The notes under the pieces were generated by a model. That model did not search any database. It was not told where the DNA came from and saw nothing but the letters and a program-made list of their open reading frames with translations. From NCBI GenBank assembly GCA_020026285.1, contig JAHHQS010000036.1:1-28418 (forward strand): 28,418 nucleotides of DNA, read 5' to 3'. Within the stretch, counting starts at the first letter, position 1. Every line of letters starts with the position of its first letter. Position numbers and translations under genes: made by a program. Positions 8,532 through 15,167 of the stretch are shown here, piece by piece. This stretch comes from Parabacteroides sp. GTDB taxonomy: Bacteria > Bacteroidota > Bacteroidia > Bacteroidales > Tannerellaceae.

Positions 8532-9790
8532 TATCCGCGTTTATTTGTCACTTCCTTTTCATATTTTTCGATATCAGAGATATATGAAGTTCCTACAGGA
8601 ACATCATTCTTCAAACAGAACATATCCCAAACGGCCTGCCATGGCATGCTCTTTACCTCTTCCAATAAAGCAAGACGCTGGAACAGACGATCTGAACTTT
8701 CATATTCTTCCAACTTATCAGATGGTTCCAACAGAGCCTGCAGCAAAGCTTTCTGAGTAGCACGGATACCAATTACATAAGCTCCAATACGATTGATGGT
8801 AGCATCGAAGTAATCCAATCCGATATGAATTCTATCCAATGATTTAGAACGAACCAATTCACGAGAAAGATCCATTAATTCATCGTTTAAAATAACAACG
8901 TGGTCACTATCCCAACGTACAGGACGACTTACATGCAACATAATCTCAGGAGTAAACAACAGCAATGAAGAAATCTTGTCTGCCACATTTTCACTTAAAT
9001 GGAAATGTCCAGTATCCAATGTTACAATTTTCTGTTTCTTTGCACCATATCCTAAATAGAAATCGTAAGAACCGACTGTATAGCTTTCCAGTCCGATACC
9101 GAACAATTTAGCTTCAATACAATCTTTCATGTTCTTATATTCAGTACTGAAAATTTCATCCAATGACTGTTCCAAAATCTGACGATATTTCATTCTGTTA
9201 GCAGGAACTTCCTTACTTCCATCATGAATCCAGAGATTCATAATACAAGGATCGTTCTGATATTTACCCATTTCTTCACTAATCCAACGACAACGTTTGG
9301 TATGTTCAATCCAGAAATTCCTGATATCATCATTCGGATTTGACAAAGACAAATTACCACTCTTCGGATGAGAGAAAGAAGTACTATTAAAGTCCAGCTT
9401 CATGCCATTTTCTTTAGCCCATTCCATCCAACCCTGGAAATAACAAGGTTCAATTTCATCACGATCAACAACCTTACCCTGGAAGTCTCCATAAATAGCA
9501 TGTAGATTCAAACGATGTTTACCAGGAACCAATGAACCTGCCTTCAATATATCTGCCTGAAGTTCTTCGATTGTACGAGCACGACCCGGATAATTTCCTG
9601 TAACCTGTATTCCTCCGGTTAATGAACCTCCTTGATTTTCAAAACCTTTTACATCGTCAGCCTGCCAGCAATGCATAGATAATGCAATCTTCTGCAATTT
9701 TTCCATTGCCTTTTCTGTATCTACACCTAGTGAAGCATAACGTTCTTTTGCTATTTCGTAAGCCTGATTTATTTCCTTTTCGTTAAACAT
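8531..9790 (-). CDS. rhaA: L-rhamnose isomerase
   Basis: Converts L-rhamnose to L-rhamnulose in the cytoplasm with divalent metals, the first intracellular step. The 419 aa length equals E. coli RhaA. Metal-binding signatures are present in order: IGLES (Glu), LDTGHFH (Asp and His), then HVSRPVRWDSDH with His and two Asp, followed by GLDYFDA. It begins 7 bp after rhaB and overlaps rhaT by one base, so rhaB-rhaA-rhaT are clearly one transcription unit. It is called rhaI in Bacteroides. No missing active-site residue was seen. Confidence 0.96.
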   Translation of the reverse strand: MFNEKEINQAYEIAKERYASLGVDTEKAMEKLQKIALSMHCWQADDVKGFENQGGSLTGGIQVTGNYPGRARTIEELQADILKAGSLVPGKHRLNLHAIYGDFQGKVVDRDEIEPCYFQGWMEWAKENGMKLDFNSTSFSHPKSGNLSLSNPNDDIRNFWIEHTKRCRWISEEMGKYQNDPCIMNLWIHDGSKEVPANRMKYRQILEQSLDEIFSTEYKNMKDCIEAKLFGIGLESYTVGSYDFYLGYGAKKQKIVTLDTGHFHLSENVADKISSLLLFTPEIMLHVSRPVRWDSDHVVILNDELMDLSRELVRSKSLDRIHIGLDYFDATINRIGAYVIGIRATQKALLQALLEPSDKLEEYESSDRLFQRLALLEEVKSMPWQAVWDMFCLKNDVPVGTSYISDIEKYEKEVTNKRG

Positions 9791-9797
9791 AATAATA

Positions 9798-11279
9798 TTA
9801 TTTTGAAATTAAACTTAAAAATCTTTCGTAAACTTTATCGTATTCATCGGTATTACCCTGGCAAGCAAAAAACTTTGGAGGACAACTAATCAAAATCATG
9901 TGTCTCATTTTCCATCTATCATCAACCAGCCCTGCTGCACGAGCCTGAATCAAACCATTACCAATGGCAGTTGCTTCCGAAGGACCGGCAACGACTGGCA
10001 ACTTAATGACGTTTGAAATCAATTGATTCAGATAATCATTTTTTGATCCTCCACCGATAATGAATAATTGATTAATAGAATATGGACTCATATCCTTCAA
10101 CAAATTCAATACTTTTCTATAACATAAAGCAAGGCTGTCATAAATACAACGTACAAACTGACCTACACTCCGAGGTTCCGGCTGATTGGTTTTTCTACAA
10201 TAGGCACAGATTGCTTCCTGCATATTTTCGGGATTATAAAAACTGTCATCATTAGGATCGACCAGACTTCTGAACATTTCTTCTTTCTTGGTCAATTCTA
10301 CCAACTCGTCATAAGAATAGTTCACACCAGCCTTTTTCCATTCTTCTCTACAACGTTCAAGCAGCCACATTCCGGCAATATTCTTCAAAAATCGAATTGT
10401 TCCATCAATACCGCCTTCATTTGTAAAGTTCTCTGCAAAAGATTGTTCAGAGATAATAGGATGTTCCGATTCGATTCCCATCAAACTCCAAGTACCACTA
10501 CTCAAATAAGCGAAGTTTTTATCTAATGAAGGAACTGCAGCAACAGCCGATGCCGTATCATGACCGGCAACAGCAATAACCGGCACCTTATCCACTCCTG
10601 TTTCCTGAACAATCTCATCACTCAGATAGCCAACCGTTGTTCCAGGAGCAACCACTTCTTCGAACAAATCAGGTTTCACTCCTATTCTCTGAAGCAGGTC
10701 TTCATCCATTTTCTGCGTATATGGATTTACCATTTGGGAAGTAGAAGCATCCGTATATTCACAGACCACCTTTCCTGTCAACAGATAAGACAACAAGTCT
10801 GGAATAAACAAAGCTTTATCCGCATTTTCCAAAAGAGAGAAATGTTCCTTCTTCTCCTGATAAAGCTGATACAGTGTATTGAAATTCATGACTTGTATAC
10901 CGGTTCGTTTATACAAATCCATTCGTGACATTTTCTCTTCAAAAAAACTTTCCGGAGTTCCAACAGTAAAAGGATCACGATATGCTCTCGGTAAGCCCAA
11001 CAAGGTTCCATCTTTACCTATAAATCCAACATCAACCCCCCAGGTATCAATTCCTATAGAAGTCAATTTTATCTGTTTTTCACCACAATAAATCAAGGCC
11101 TGTATCAATTCGTTATAGATATGATATATATCCCAATAATAACGTCCCTGAAGTTTCATTACACCATTTGAAAAACGGTGAATCTCCTCCATCTTGAATT
11201 CTCCATCGGTAAATCTGATTAAAACGGCTCTACCACTTGTAGCCCCTATATCAAATGCTAAAAACACATTTACTTTCAT
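9798..11279 (-). CDS. rhaB: L-rhamnulokinase
   Basis: A FGGY-family sugar kinase that phosphorylates L-rhamnulose with ATP. Seen: an N-terminal phosphate loop AFDIGATSGRAVL (8-20), the substrate-side motif GIDTWGVD (about 75), the catalytic Asp in VAGHDTASAVAA, and the second ATPase-fold loop SSGTWSLMG, with IIGGGSKN towards the C-terminus. The 493 aa length matches E. coli RhaB (489 aa). It is the first gene of the leftward rha operon, read from a promoter in the intergenic space shared with the divergent AraC-family gene. The Bacteroides name is rhaK. Confidence 0.95.
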   Translation of the reverse strand: MKVNVFLAFDIGATSGRAVLIRFTDGEFKMEEIHRFSNGVMKLQGRYYWDIYHIYNELIQALIYCGEKQIKLTSIGIDTWGVDVGFIGKDGTLLGLPRAYRDPFTVGTPESFFEEKMSRMDLYKRTGIQVMNFNTLYQLYQEKKEHFSLLENADKALFIPDLLSYLLTGKVVCEYTDASTSQMVNPYTQKMDEDLLQRIGVKPDLFEEVVAPGTTVGYLSDEIVQETGVDKVPVIAVAGHDTASAVAAVPSLDKNFAYLSSGTWSLMGIESEHPIISEQSFAENFTNEGGIDGTIRFLKNIAGMWLLERCREEWKKAGVNYSYDELVELTKKEEMFRSLVDPNDDSFYNPENMQEAICAYCRKTNQPEPRSVGQFVRCIYDSLALCYRKVLNLLKDMSPYSINQLFIIGGGSKNDYLNQLISNVIKLPVVAGPSEATAIGNGLIQARAAGLVDDRWKMRHMILISCPPKFFACQGNTDEYDKVYERFLSLISK

Positions 11280-11308
11280 ATTTTAATTCAAATATTTAGA
11301 TTTTTATT

Positions 11309-11324
11309 AACTTTGAACAAAGTT
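11309..11324. repeat. Inverted repeat overlapping the rhaB promoter
   Basis: A perfect palindrome AACTTTG-AA-CAAAGTT (7-bp arms) in the divergent rha intergenic region. Its right arm overlaps the proposed rhaB -7 element. The location suits an operator, or the symmetry could arise from overlapping -7-like TTTG motifs. Confidence 0.5.
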
Positions 11325-11325
11325 A
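11318..11325 (-). promoter_or_regulatory. Proposed -7 element of the rhaB operon
   Basis: Read on the minus strand this is TAACTTTG, an exact match to TAnnTTTG. It predicts an RNA start near 11311 and a leader of about 32 bases before the rhaB ATG. I see no good -33 TTTG at 19-21 bp upstream, which fits a promoter that needs the AraC-family activator. Confidence 0.55.
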
Positions 11326-11342
11326 CCCCTTTCAAGTAGGGG
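11326..11342. promoter_or_regulatory. Second inverted repeat, candidate activator site
   Basis: CCCCT and AGGGG form 5-bp arms around seven bases (TTCAAGT). This G/C-rich block stands out in an AT-rich gap and lies immediately upstream of the proposed rhaB -7 element, where an activator would bind. AraC-family proteins usually prefer direct repeats, so the assignment is tentative. Confidence 0.4.
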
Positions 11343-11385
11343 ACACATTAATTTATTGATTATAAACTTTTCAATTTTGATATAA

Positions 11386-12288
11386 ATGAATCATCCAAAA
11401 GATGACCATATCTATTATTTAACCTATAGTAATAGTGATGAAGTATGGGGTACAATTGTTACCACAACAGGTTTTCAACACATAGATCCTCATTCCGTAT
11501 ATCCTCCTTTTAAACACCCGGAACAATACTTTTTTGAATCTCAAAAAGGTAGAATATTAAATGATTACCAATTTGTTTATATTGTAAAAGGTGGTGGAGT
11601 TTTCAAATCCGTCAATTGTAAGGAAAGATCTATAAAAGAAGGAGACCTGATTATTCTTTTTCCAGGAGAATGGCACAACTACCATCCGAATGAAGATACG
11701 GGGTGGGACGAATATTGGGTTGGTTTTAAAGGTAAATACATCGAACAATTGATATCCAACAATATTTTCTCACATAATAATCCGGTATTGGAATTAGGTA
11801 TAAGCGGATCTTTATTAAGTCTGTTTGCCGATTTATTAAGAACGGCAGAACATGAAAAGGCCGGATTCCAGATCATGCTTGCCGGAATTCTTCAGCATAT
11901 AACCAGTACGATTATTTATAAATCCAAAAATCAGGCTTTTGCGGATTCATATATTTTAGACAAGCTTTCTGAAGCAAGACTCTTAATGAAGCAACAGATC
12001 GAGAATCCTTCATCTCCGGAAGAAATTGCGGCTCAATTAGGAGTAGGTTATTCCTGGTTTAGACGTTCTTTCAAAGATTATACGGGAATTTCTCCGGCTC
12101 AATATCAGATACAGCTACGTCTGATCAGAGCGAAGGAACTTCTATCCAGAACTTCTTTGAATATTTCAGAGATAGCCTACAAGCTACATTTTGAAAACGG
12201 AGGACAATTCGCCACTTTCTTTAAAAAGCGTGAAGGACTTACTCCTAAAGAATATAGAGAATGGTTCTTGACTGATAAACAAGATTAA
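11386..12288 (+). CDS. rhaR: AraC-family transcriptional activator of rhamnose genes
   Basis: A 300 aa regulator divergent from rhaB. The N-terminal half (about 15-150) is a cupin-like sugar-sensing domain with FVYIVKGGGVFKS and EGDLIILFPGEWHNYHP, the usual AraC arm signatures. The C-terminal 100 aa hold two helix-turn-helix units: SPEEIAAQLGVGYSWFRRSF and the segment from NISEIAYKLHFENGGQF to FKKREGLTPKEYREW. In Bacteroides thetaiotaomicron an AraC-type RhaR activates the rhamnose operon, and the position here supports the same job with rhamnose or rhamnulose as the likely ligand. Sugar identity is inferred from context, not seen in the protein. Confidence 0.88.
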   Translation: MNHPKDDHIYYLTYSNSDEVWGTIVTTTGFQHIDPHSVYPPFKHPEQYFFESQKGRILNDYQFVYIVKGGGVFKSVNCKERSIKEGDLIILFPGEWHNYHPNEDTGWDEYWVGFKGKYIEQLISNNIFSHNNPVLELGISGSLLSLFADLLRTAEHEKAGFQIMLAGILQHITSTIIYKSKNQAFADSYILDKLSEARLLMKQQIENPSSPEEIAAQLGVGYSWFRRSFKDYTGISPAQYQIQLRLIRAKELLSRTSLNISEIAYKLHFENGGQFATFFKKREGLTPKEYREWFLTDKQD

Positions 12289-12365
12289 TCTCTTTATCTG
12301 AAATAAATCAATTACTAACGAATAGATAATAAAAACTAGCAAATTCAACTGGATATTTTTCTTGT

Positions 12366-12401
12366 ATCACACGGGTGAATCAATCAATTCACCTGTGTGA
12401 T
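12366..12401. repeat. Stem-loop with 15-bp arms between convergent genes
   Basis: ATCACACGGGTGAAT and ATTCACCTGTGTGAT pair over 15 positions with one G-U pair, leaving a CAATCA loop. There is no T-run directly after it on the plus strand, and only ACAAGAAAAA on the minus strand, so it is not a textbook terminator. It lies in the 228-bp gap between the ends of rhaR and maf. Confidence 0.75.
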
Positions 12402-12407
12402 GCAATC

Positions 12408-12425
12408 AATTCATCCATATGAATT
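12408..12425. repeat. Second, smaller stem-loop next to the first
   Basis: AATTCAT / ATGAATT with a CCAT loop, 6 bp after the larger stem-loop. The sequence CAATCAATTCA occurs in both structures (12381-12391 and 12403-12413), suggesting a duplicated unit. A run of A/T follows on the right. Confidence 0.55.
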
Positions 12426-12516
12426 AAAAAATATATCTAATAAAATTATTACAATCCTGTCTGTTTACATAAAATTGGTTCCCTGCTTGCCAAATAAACT
12501 ACAATCAAAGTATTTC

Positions 12517-13101
12517 CTAGCAGAATTTCTTCAATTCCTGATATAATCTTTGTACAGGCAATCCCATTACATTATAGAAACTTCCGGAAATACCTTCAAC
12601 GCCTACGTATCCAATCCATTCCTGGATTCCATAAGCTCCAGCCTTGTCAAATGGCTGGTATTTATCAACGTAATAGTTTATCTCCTCATCTGTCAATGTT
12701 GAGAAACGGACTGCAGAAGTAACCGCAAAAGCGACTTGTTTTTCTGTTGTTGTCAAACAAACACCTGTCACTACATGATGTTCATGCCCAGACAAGCTCT
12801 TCAACATTTCAACTGCTTCTGTACGATCAGCGGGTTTTCCTATTACCTTATCCTCATTCCACACAATTGTATCAGCAGTAATCAGCAAAACATTTTTTTC
12901 CAAAGCAGGAATATAAGCTTCAGCCTTTTGCTTGGAAAGGAATACAGGAATTTCTTCAGGTTTTAACGAATCCGGATAATTTTCTTCCAATCCTGGAATC
13001 ACTTTGACTTCAAAAGAGATATCCAAACCTGCTAAAAGTTCTTTTCGCCTCGGAGAATTAGAACCAAGAACAATCTTATAATTTTTTAAGTTTTCCAACA
13101 T
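12517..13101 (-). CDS. maf: Maf family nucleoside triphosphate pyrophosphatase
   Basis: A 194 aa house-cleaning enzyme hydrolysing nucleoside triphosphates (dTTP/UTP or modified pyrimidine nucleotides in characterised relatives) to monophosphates. The diagnostic SNSPRRKELLAGL lies at residues 14-26, the metal-binding region TADTIVWNEDKVIGKP near 74-90, and YQPFDKAGAYGIQEW towards the C-terminus. It is last in a four-gene leftward group, 32 bp after the KdsC-like gene. The split between YhdE and YceF types is not certain; the DKAGAYGIQ motif favours the YhdE type. Confidence 0.92.
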   Translation of the reverse strand: MLENLKNYKIVLGSNSPRRKELLAGLDISFEVKVIPGLEENYPDSLKPEEIPVFLSKQKAEAYIPALEKNVLLITADTIVWNEDKVIGKPADRTEAVEMLKSLSGHEHHVVTGVCLTTTEKQVAFAVTSAVRFSTLTDEEINYYVDKYQPFDKAGAYGIQEWIGYVGVEGISGSFYNVMGLPVQRLYQELKKFC

Positions 13102-13133
13102 TTTATATTAATCGTTTTTTATTTCAAACCTAA

Positions 13134-13655
13134 TTACCAGCCAAAAGCTTCACAACTCATCCAGCAATCCTGAGCCTTCATGGTCTGTTCTATAACATCA
13201 CGAGCAATGCCGTCTCCACCGTTCTTCAAAGAAATATACTTGGCGATCTGTTTGATTTCAGGAGCAGCATCAGCCGGAGCGACAGGCAGTCCTGCTTCTT
13301 TCATTACTTCAAAATCAGGAATATCATCTCCACAATAAATAATCTCTTCGGGTTTCAGTCCTGTCTTCTCTAAAAAATCATGATAGTCATGAATTTTAAC
13401 AGCACTGCGCATATAGATATGTTGAACTCCCAGTCTCTCGAAACGTATCCGGACTGCTTCCGTATATCCGCCTGTAATAATAGCCACTTGAAAACCTTTT
13501 TTTACGGCCAGCTGCATGGCATATCCATCTTTTATATTCACGGTACGCATCGGATCTCCTTCGGCCGACAAAGTAACAACTTCTCTTGACAGAACACCAT
13601 CTACATCGAACACGAAAGCCTTAATCTTTCGTAAATCGTAATTTATACTACTCAT
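13134..13655 (-). CDS. kdsC: KDO-8-phosphate phosphatase-like HAD hydrolase
   Basis: A small HAD-superfamily phosphatase (173 aa) without a cap domain, as in KdsC, which removes phosphate from 3-deoxy-D-manno-octulosonate 8-phosphate for lipopolysaccharide core synthesis. Motif I is FDVDGVLS with nucleophile Asp17 and acid Asp19, motif II is AIITGG, and motif IV is [10 protein letters not shown]. The C-terminal [12 protein letters not shown] matches the KdsC tail. Its start codon follows directly on the stop of the DUF2520 gene, indicating coupled translation. Related C0-type HAD enzymes such as YrbI-like phosphatases cannot be told apart by eye. Confidence 0.85.
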   Translation of the reverse strand: MSSINYDLRKIKAFVFDVDGVLSREVVTLSAEGDPMRTVNIKDGYAMQLAVKKGFQVAIITGGYTEAVRIRFERLGVQHIYMRSAVKIHDYHDFLEKTGLKPEEIIYCGDDIPDFEVMKEAGLPVAPADAAPEIKQIAKYISLKNGGDGIARDVIEQTMKAQDCWMSCEAFGW

Positions 13656-14426
13656 TTATTTGATTGCTTTATTATGGATACTTTGACTTAAAATACGATA
13701 TAAGTTTTGCATTTCAGGTTCATCGGCAAGCATATCCAGATGTTTGTTTATCACATTCTCATCATAACGGATTGCCGGCCCTGTCTGAGCCTTCAGAGCA
13801 GGCATTTCATGAACCTTGGCTGCTGTTTCATCAATCAATGGCAACAGATATTCTCGAGGGAGTCCTTCCTTTTCCAGAAGCTGCTCAGACAATGCATAGA
13901 TATGATTGGTGAAATTACAAGCAAAAACAGCTGCCAAATGCATCGATCTACGTCTTTCGGAAGATAACAGACACACTTTTCCTGATAATTGTTGGGCAAA
14001 ATCGGTCAAAAAAGCCTCATCTTCTTTTGTATGAGACTCTATGAACAAAGGTACTCCACAAAAAGAAATCTCTCGGCTTTTGGTGAAAGTCTGTAACGGA
14101 TAAAGCACACCATATCTTTCCACTTTTCCGGCAAAGACATCCATAGGCATGCTTCCTGATGTATGCAGCCACAAACCGTTGTTTGCCGGTACCTGCTGAA
14201 TGGCAGATTCCAACACAACATCTTTTAATGAGAACAGATAAATATCGGCATCGGTACGAATCCGGCTCAGATCCGTAACATAACCGCAATTTAAACGATC
14301 TGCCAATTCAGAAGCATGAGCCTCTGTCTGACTAAAGACCTGTACAATTTCTGTATTCTTCAGTTTGGAAATGGCCAATGATATATTAGTTGCAACATTT
14401 CCAGAACCTAGTACTACAATTTTCAT
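13656..14426 (-). CDS. DUF2520 / Rossmann-like oxidoreductase-type protein
   Basis: A 256 aa protein with an N-terminal NAD(P)-binding fold, MKIVVLGSGNVATNIS, and a C-terminal helical DUF2520 domain with HLAAVFACNFTNH and the conserved TGPAIRYD. It resembles the F420/ketopantoate/pyrroline-carboxylate reductase fold, but no reaction is established for the group. I chose the ATG at 14426 because it puts the Rossmann motif at the N-terminus and overlaps the nitroreductase stop by four bases (ATGA). A longer frame reaching 14492 would intrude into the nitroreductase gene and adds nothing conserved. Confidence 0.88.
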   Translation of the reverse strand: MKIVVLGSGNVATNISLAISKLKNTEIVQVFSQTEAHASELADRLNCGYVTDLSRIRTDADIYLFSLKDVVLESAIQQVPANNGLWLHTSGSMPMDVFAGKVERYGVLYPLQTFTKSREISFCGVPLFIESHTKEDEAFLTDFAQQLSGKVCLLSSERRRSMHLAAVFACNFTNHIYALSEQLLEKEGLPREYLLPLIDETAAKVHEMPALKAQTGPAIRYDENVINKHLDMLADEPEMQNLYRILSQSIHNKAIK

Positions 14427-14989
14427 TTTGCAACTTCTCCTTCCTTGTTTTCTTTCGGCTCCTGATAAGTTCCTAAATGTATTTTCTCCCACTGAAGGCG
14501 AGATTCATCAAAAGGTTTATTGGGTTTCACTTTATATCCGAATCCAATAATGGATAAAACCTCCAACTGATAAGGAATATTTAATAACAGACGAACATAC
14601 TGAGATGAATCCTCTTCATTTTCAGTCTGTCTGTTACGAATCTGGCACCAACAACTTCCTAATCCTAAATCTTCAGCTTGTAGTTGCATATAAATTGATG
14701 CGACAGAAGCATCTTCCACCCAGACATCACTTTCCATAAAATTAGCAACTACCACAACAGCCATGGCACAATCTTTCAGAAAAGCTGCCCCGTGAGGTTT
14801 ACAACCAGCCAATTTTTCTAACATCTCCTTATCTTCAACCACTATAAACTGCCAGGAATTCTTACTCTTGGAAGTTGGAGCCATTAAAGCTGCTTTCAAG
14901 ATGGTTGCTACTTGATCCGGATTCAATAACTGACCAGTATATTTACGTGTACTTCTTCTATTCTTGATTAATGATGCAAAGTCTTTCAT
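14423..14989 (-). CDS. Nitroreductase family FMN-dependent oxidoreductase
   Basis: A 188 aa flavoprotein of the nitroreductase family, first in the leftward group. Seen: the N-terminal NRRSTRKYTGQ (9-19) for FMN phosphate contacts, AALMAPTSKSKNSWQF (33-48), and the C-terminal SIIGFGYKVKP. These proteins use NAD(P)H to reduce quinones, nitro compounds or enones; the natural substrate here is unknown. A charged C-terminal tail (about 15 aa, EPKENKEGE) extends past the conserved part and overlaps the next gene. A -7 match lies about 40 bp upstream. Confidence 0.88.
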   Translation of the reverse strand: MKDFASLIKNRRSTRKYTGQLLNPDQVATILKAALMAPTSKSKNSWQFIVVEDKEMLEKLAGCKPHGAAFLKDCAMAVVVVANFMESDVWVEDASVASIYMQLQAEDLGLGSCWCQIRNRQTENEEDSSQYVRLLLNIPYQLEVLSIIGFGYKVKPNKPFDESRLQWEKIHLGTYQEPKENKEGEVAK

Positions 14990-15028
14990 ATTTTCTTAAT
15001 TTTGCATTTGATTATAACACCTATCCGG

Positions 15029-15036
15029 CAAAGATA
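15029..15036 (-). promoter_or_regulatory. Proposed -7 element for the nitroreductase-maf group
   Basis: TATCTTTG on the minus strand, an exact TAnnTTTG match. It predicts a start near 15022 and a 33-base leader. No clear -33 TTTG was found. Confidence 0.5.
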
Positions 15037-15101
15037 GAAATAAAAAGGGTGCTAATTATACGTTTCCATTCTTTTTGGCGTTATATTAAGGCTGCCTGAT
15101 T

Positions 15102-15133
15102 ATATTTTTCAGAGAAAAATCCTCTAAAAATAT
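15102..15133 (+). promoter_or_regulatory. Hairpin in the leader of the TonB-receptor gene
   Basis: ATATTTTTcAGAG and CTCTAAAAATAT pair over 12 positions with one bulged C around an AAAAATC loop, 34 bases before the ATG. It could influence mRNA stability or translation. It is very AT-rich, so chance symmetry is possible. Confidence 0.35.
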
Positions 15134-15167
15134 AAGGGAAGAATTTATTTAAAGAAATATCACAAAT

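Noticed and set aside
2259..12288. Rhamnose locus as a recently acquired mobile island
   Set aside because: No integrase, transposase or direct repeats flank it, and base composition looks like that of the neighbours.
12366..12425. CRISPR-like repeats
   Set aside because: There are just two related stem-loops with no regular spacers and no cas genes in the window.
14427..14492. Longer N-terminus for the DUF2520 protein
   Set aside because: The extra residues lie inside the nitroreductase coding region, and the ATGA overlap at 14423-14426 gives a natural start at the Rossmann motif.
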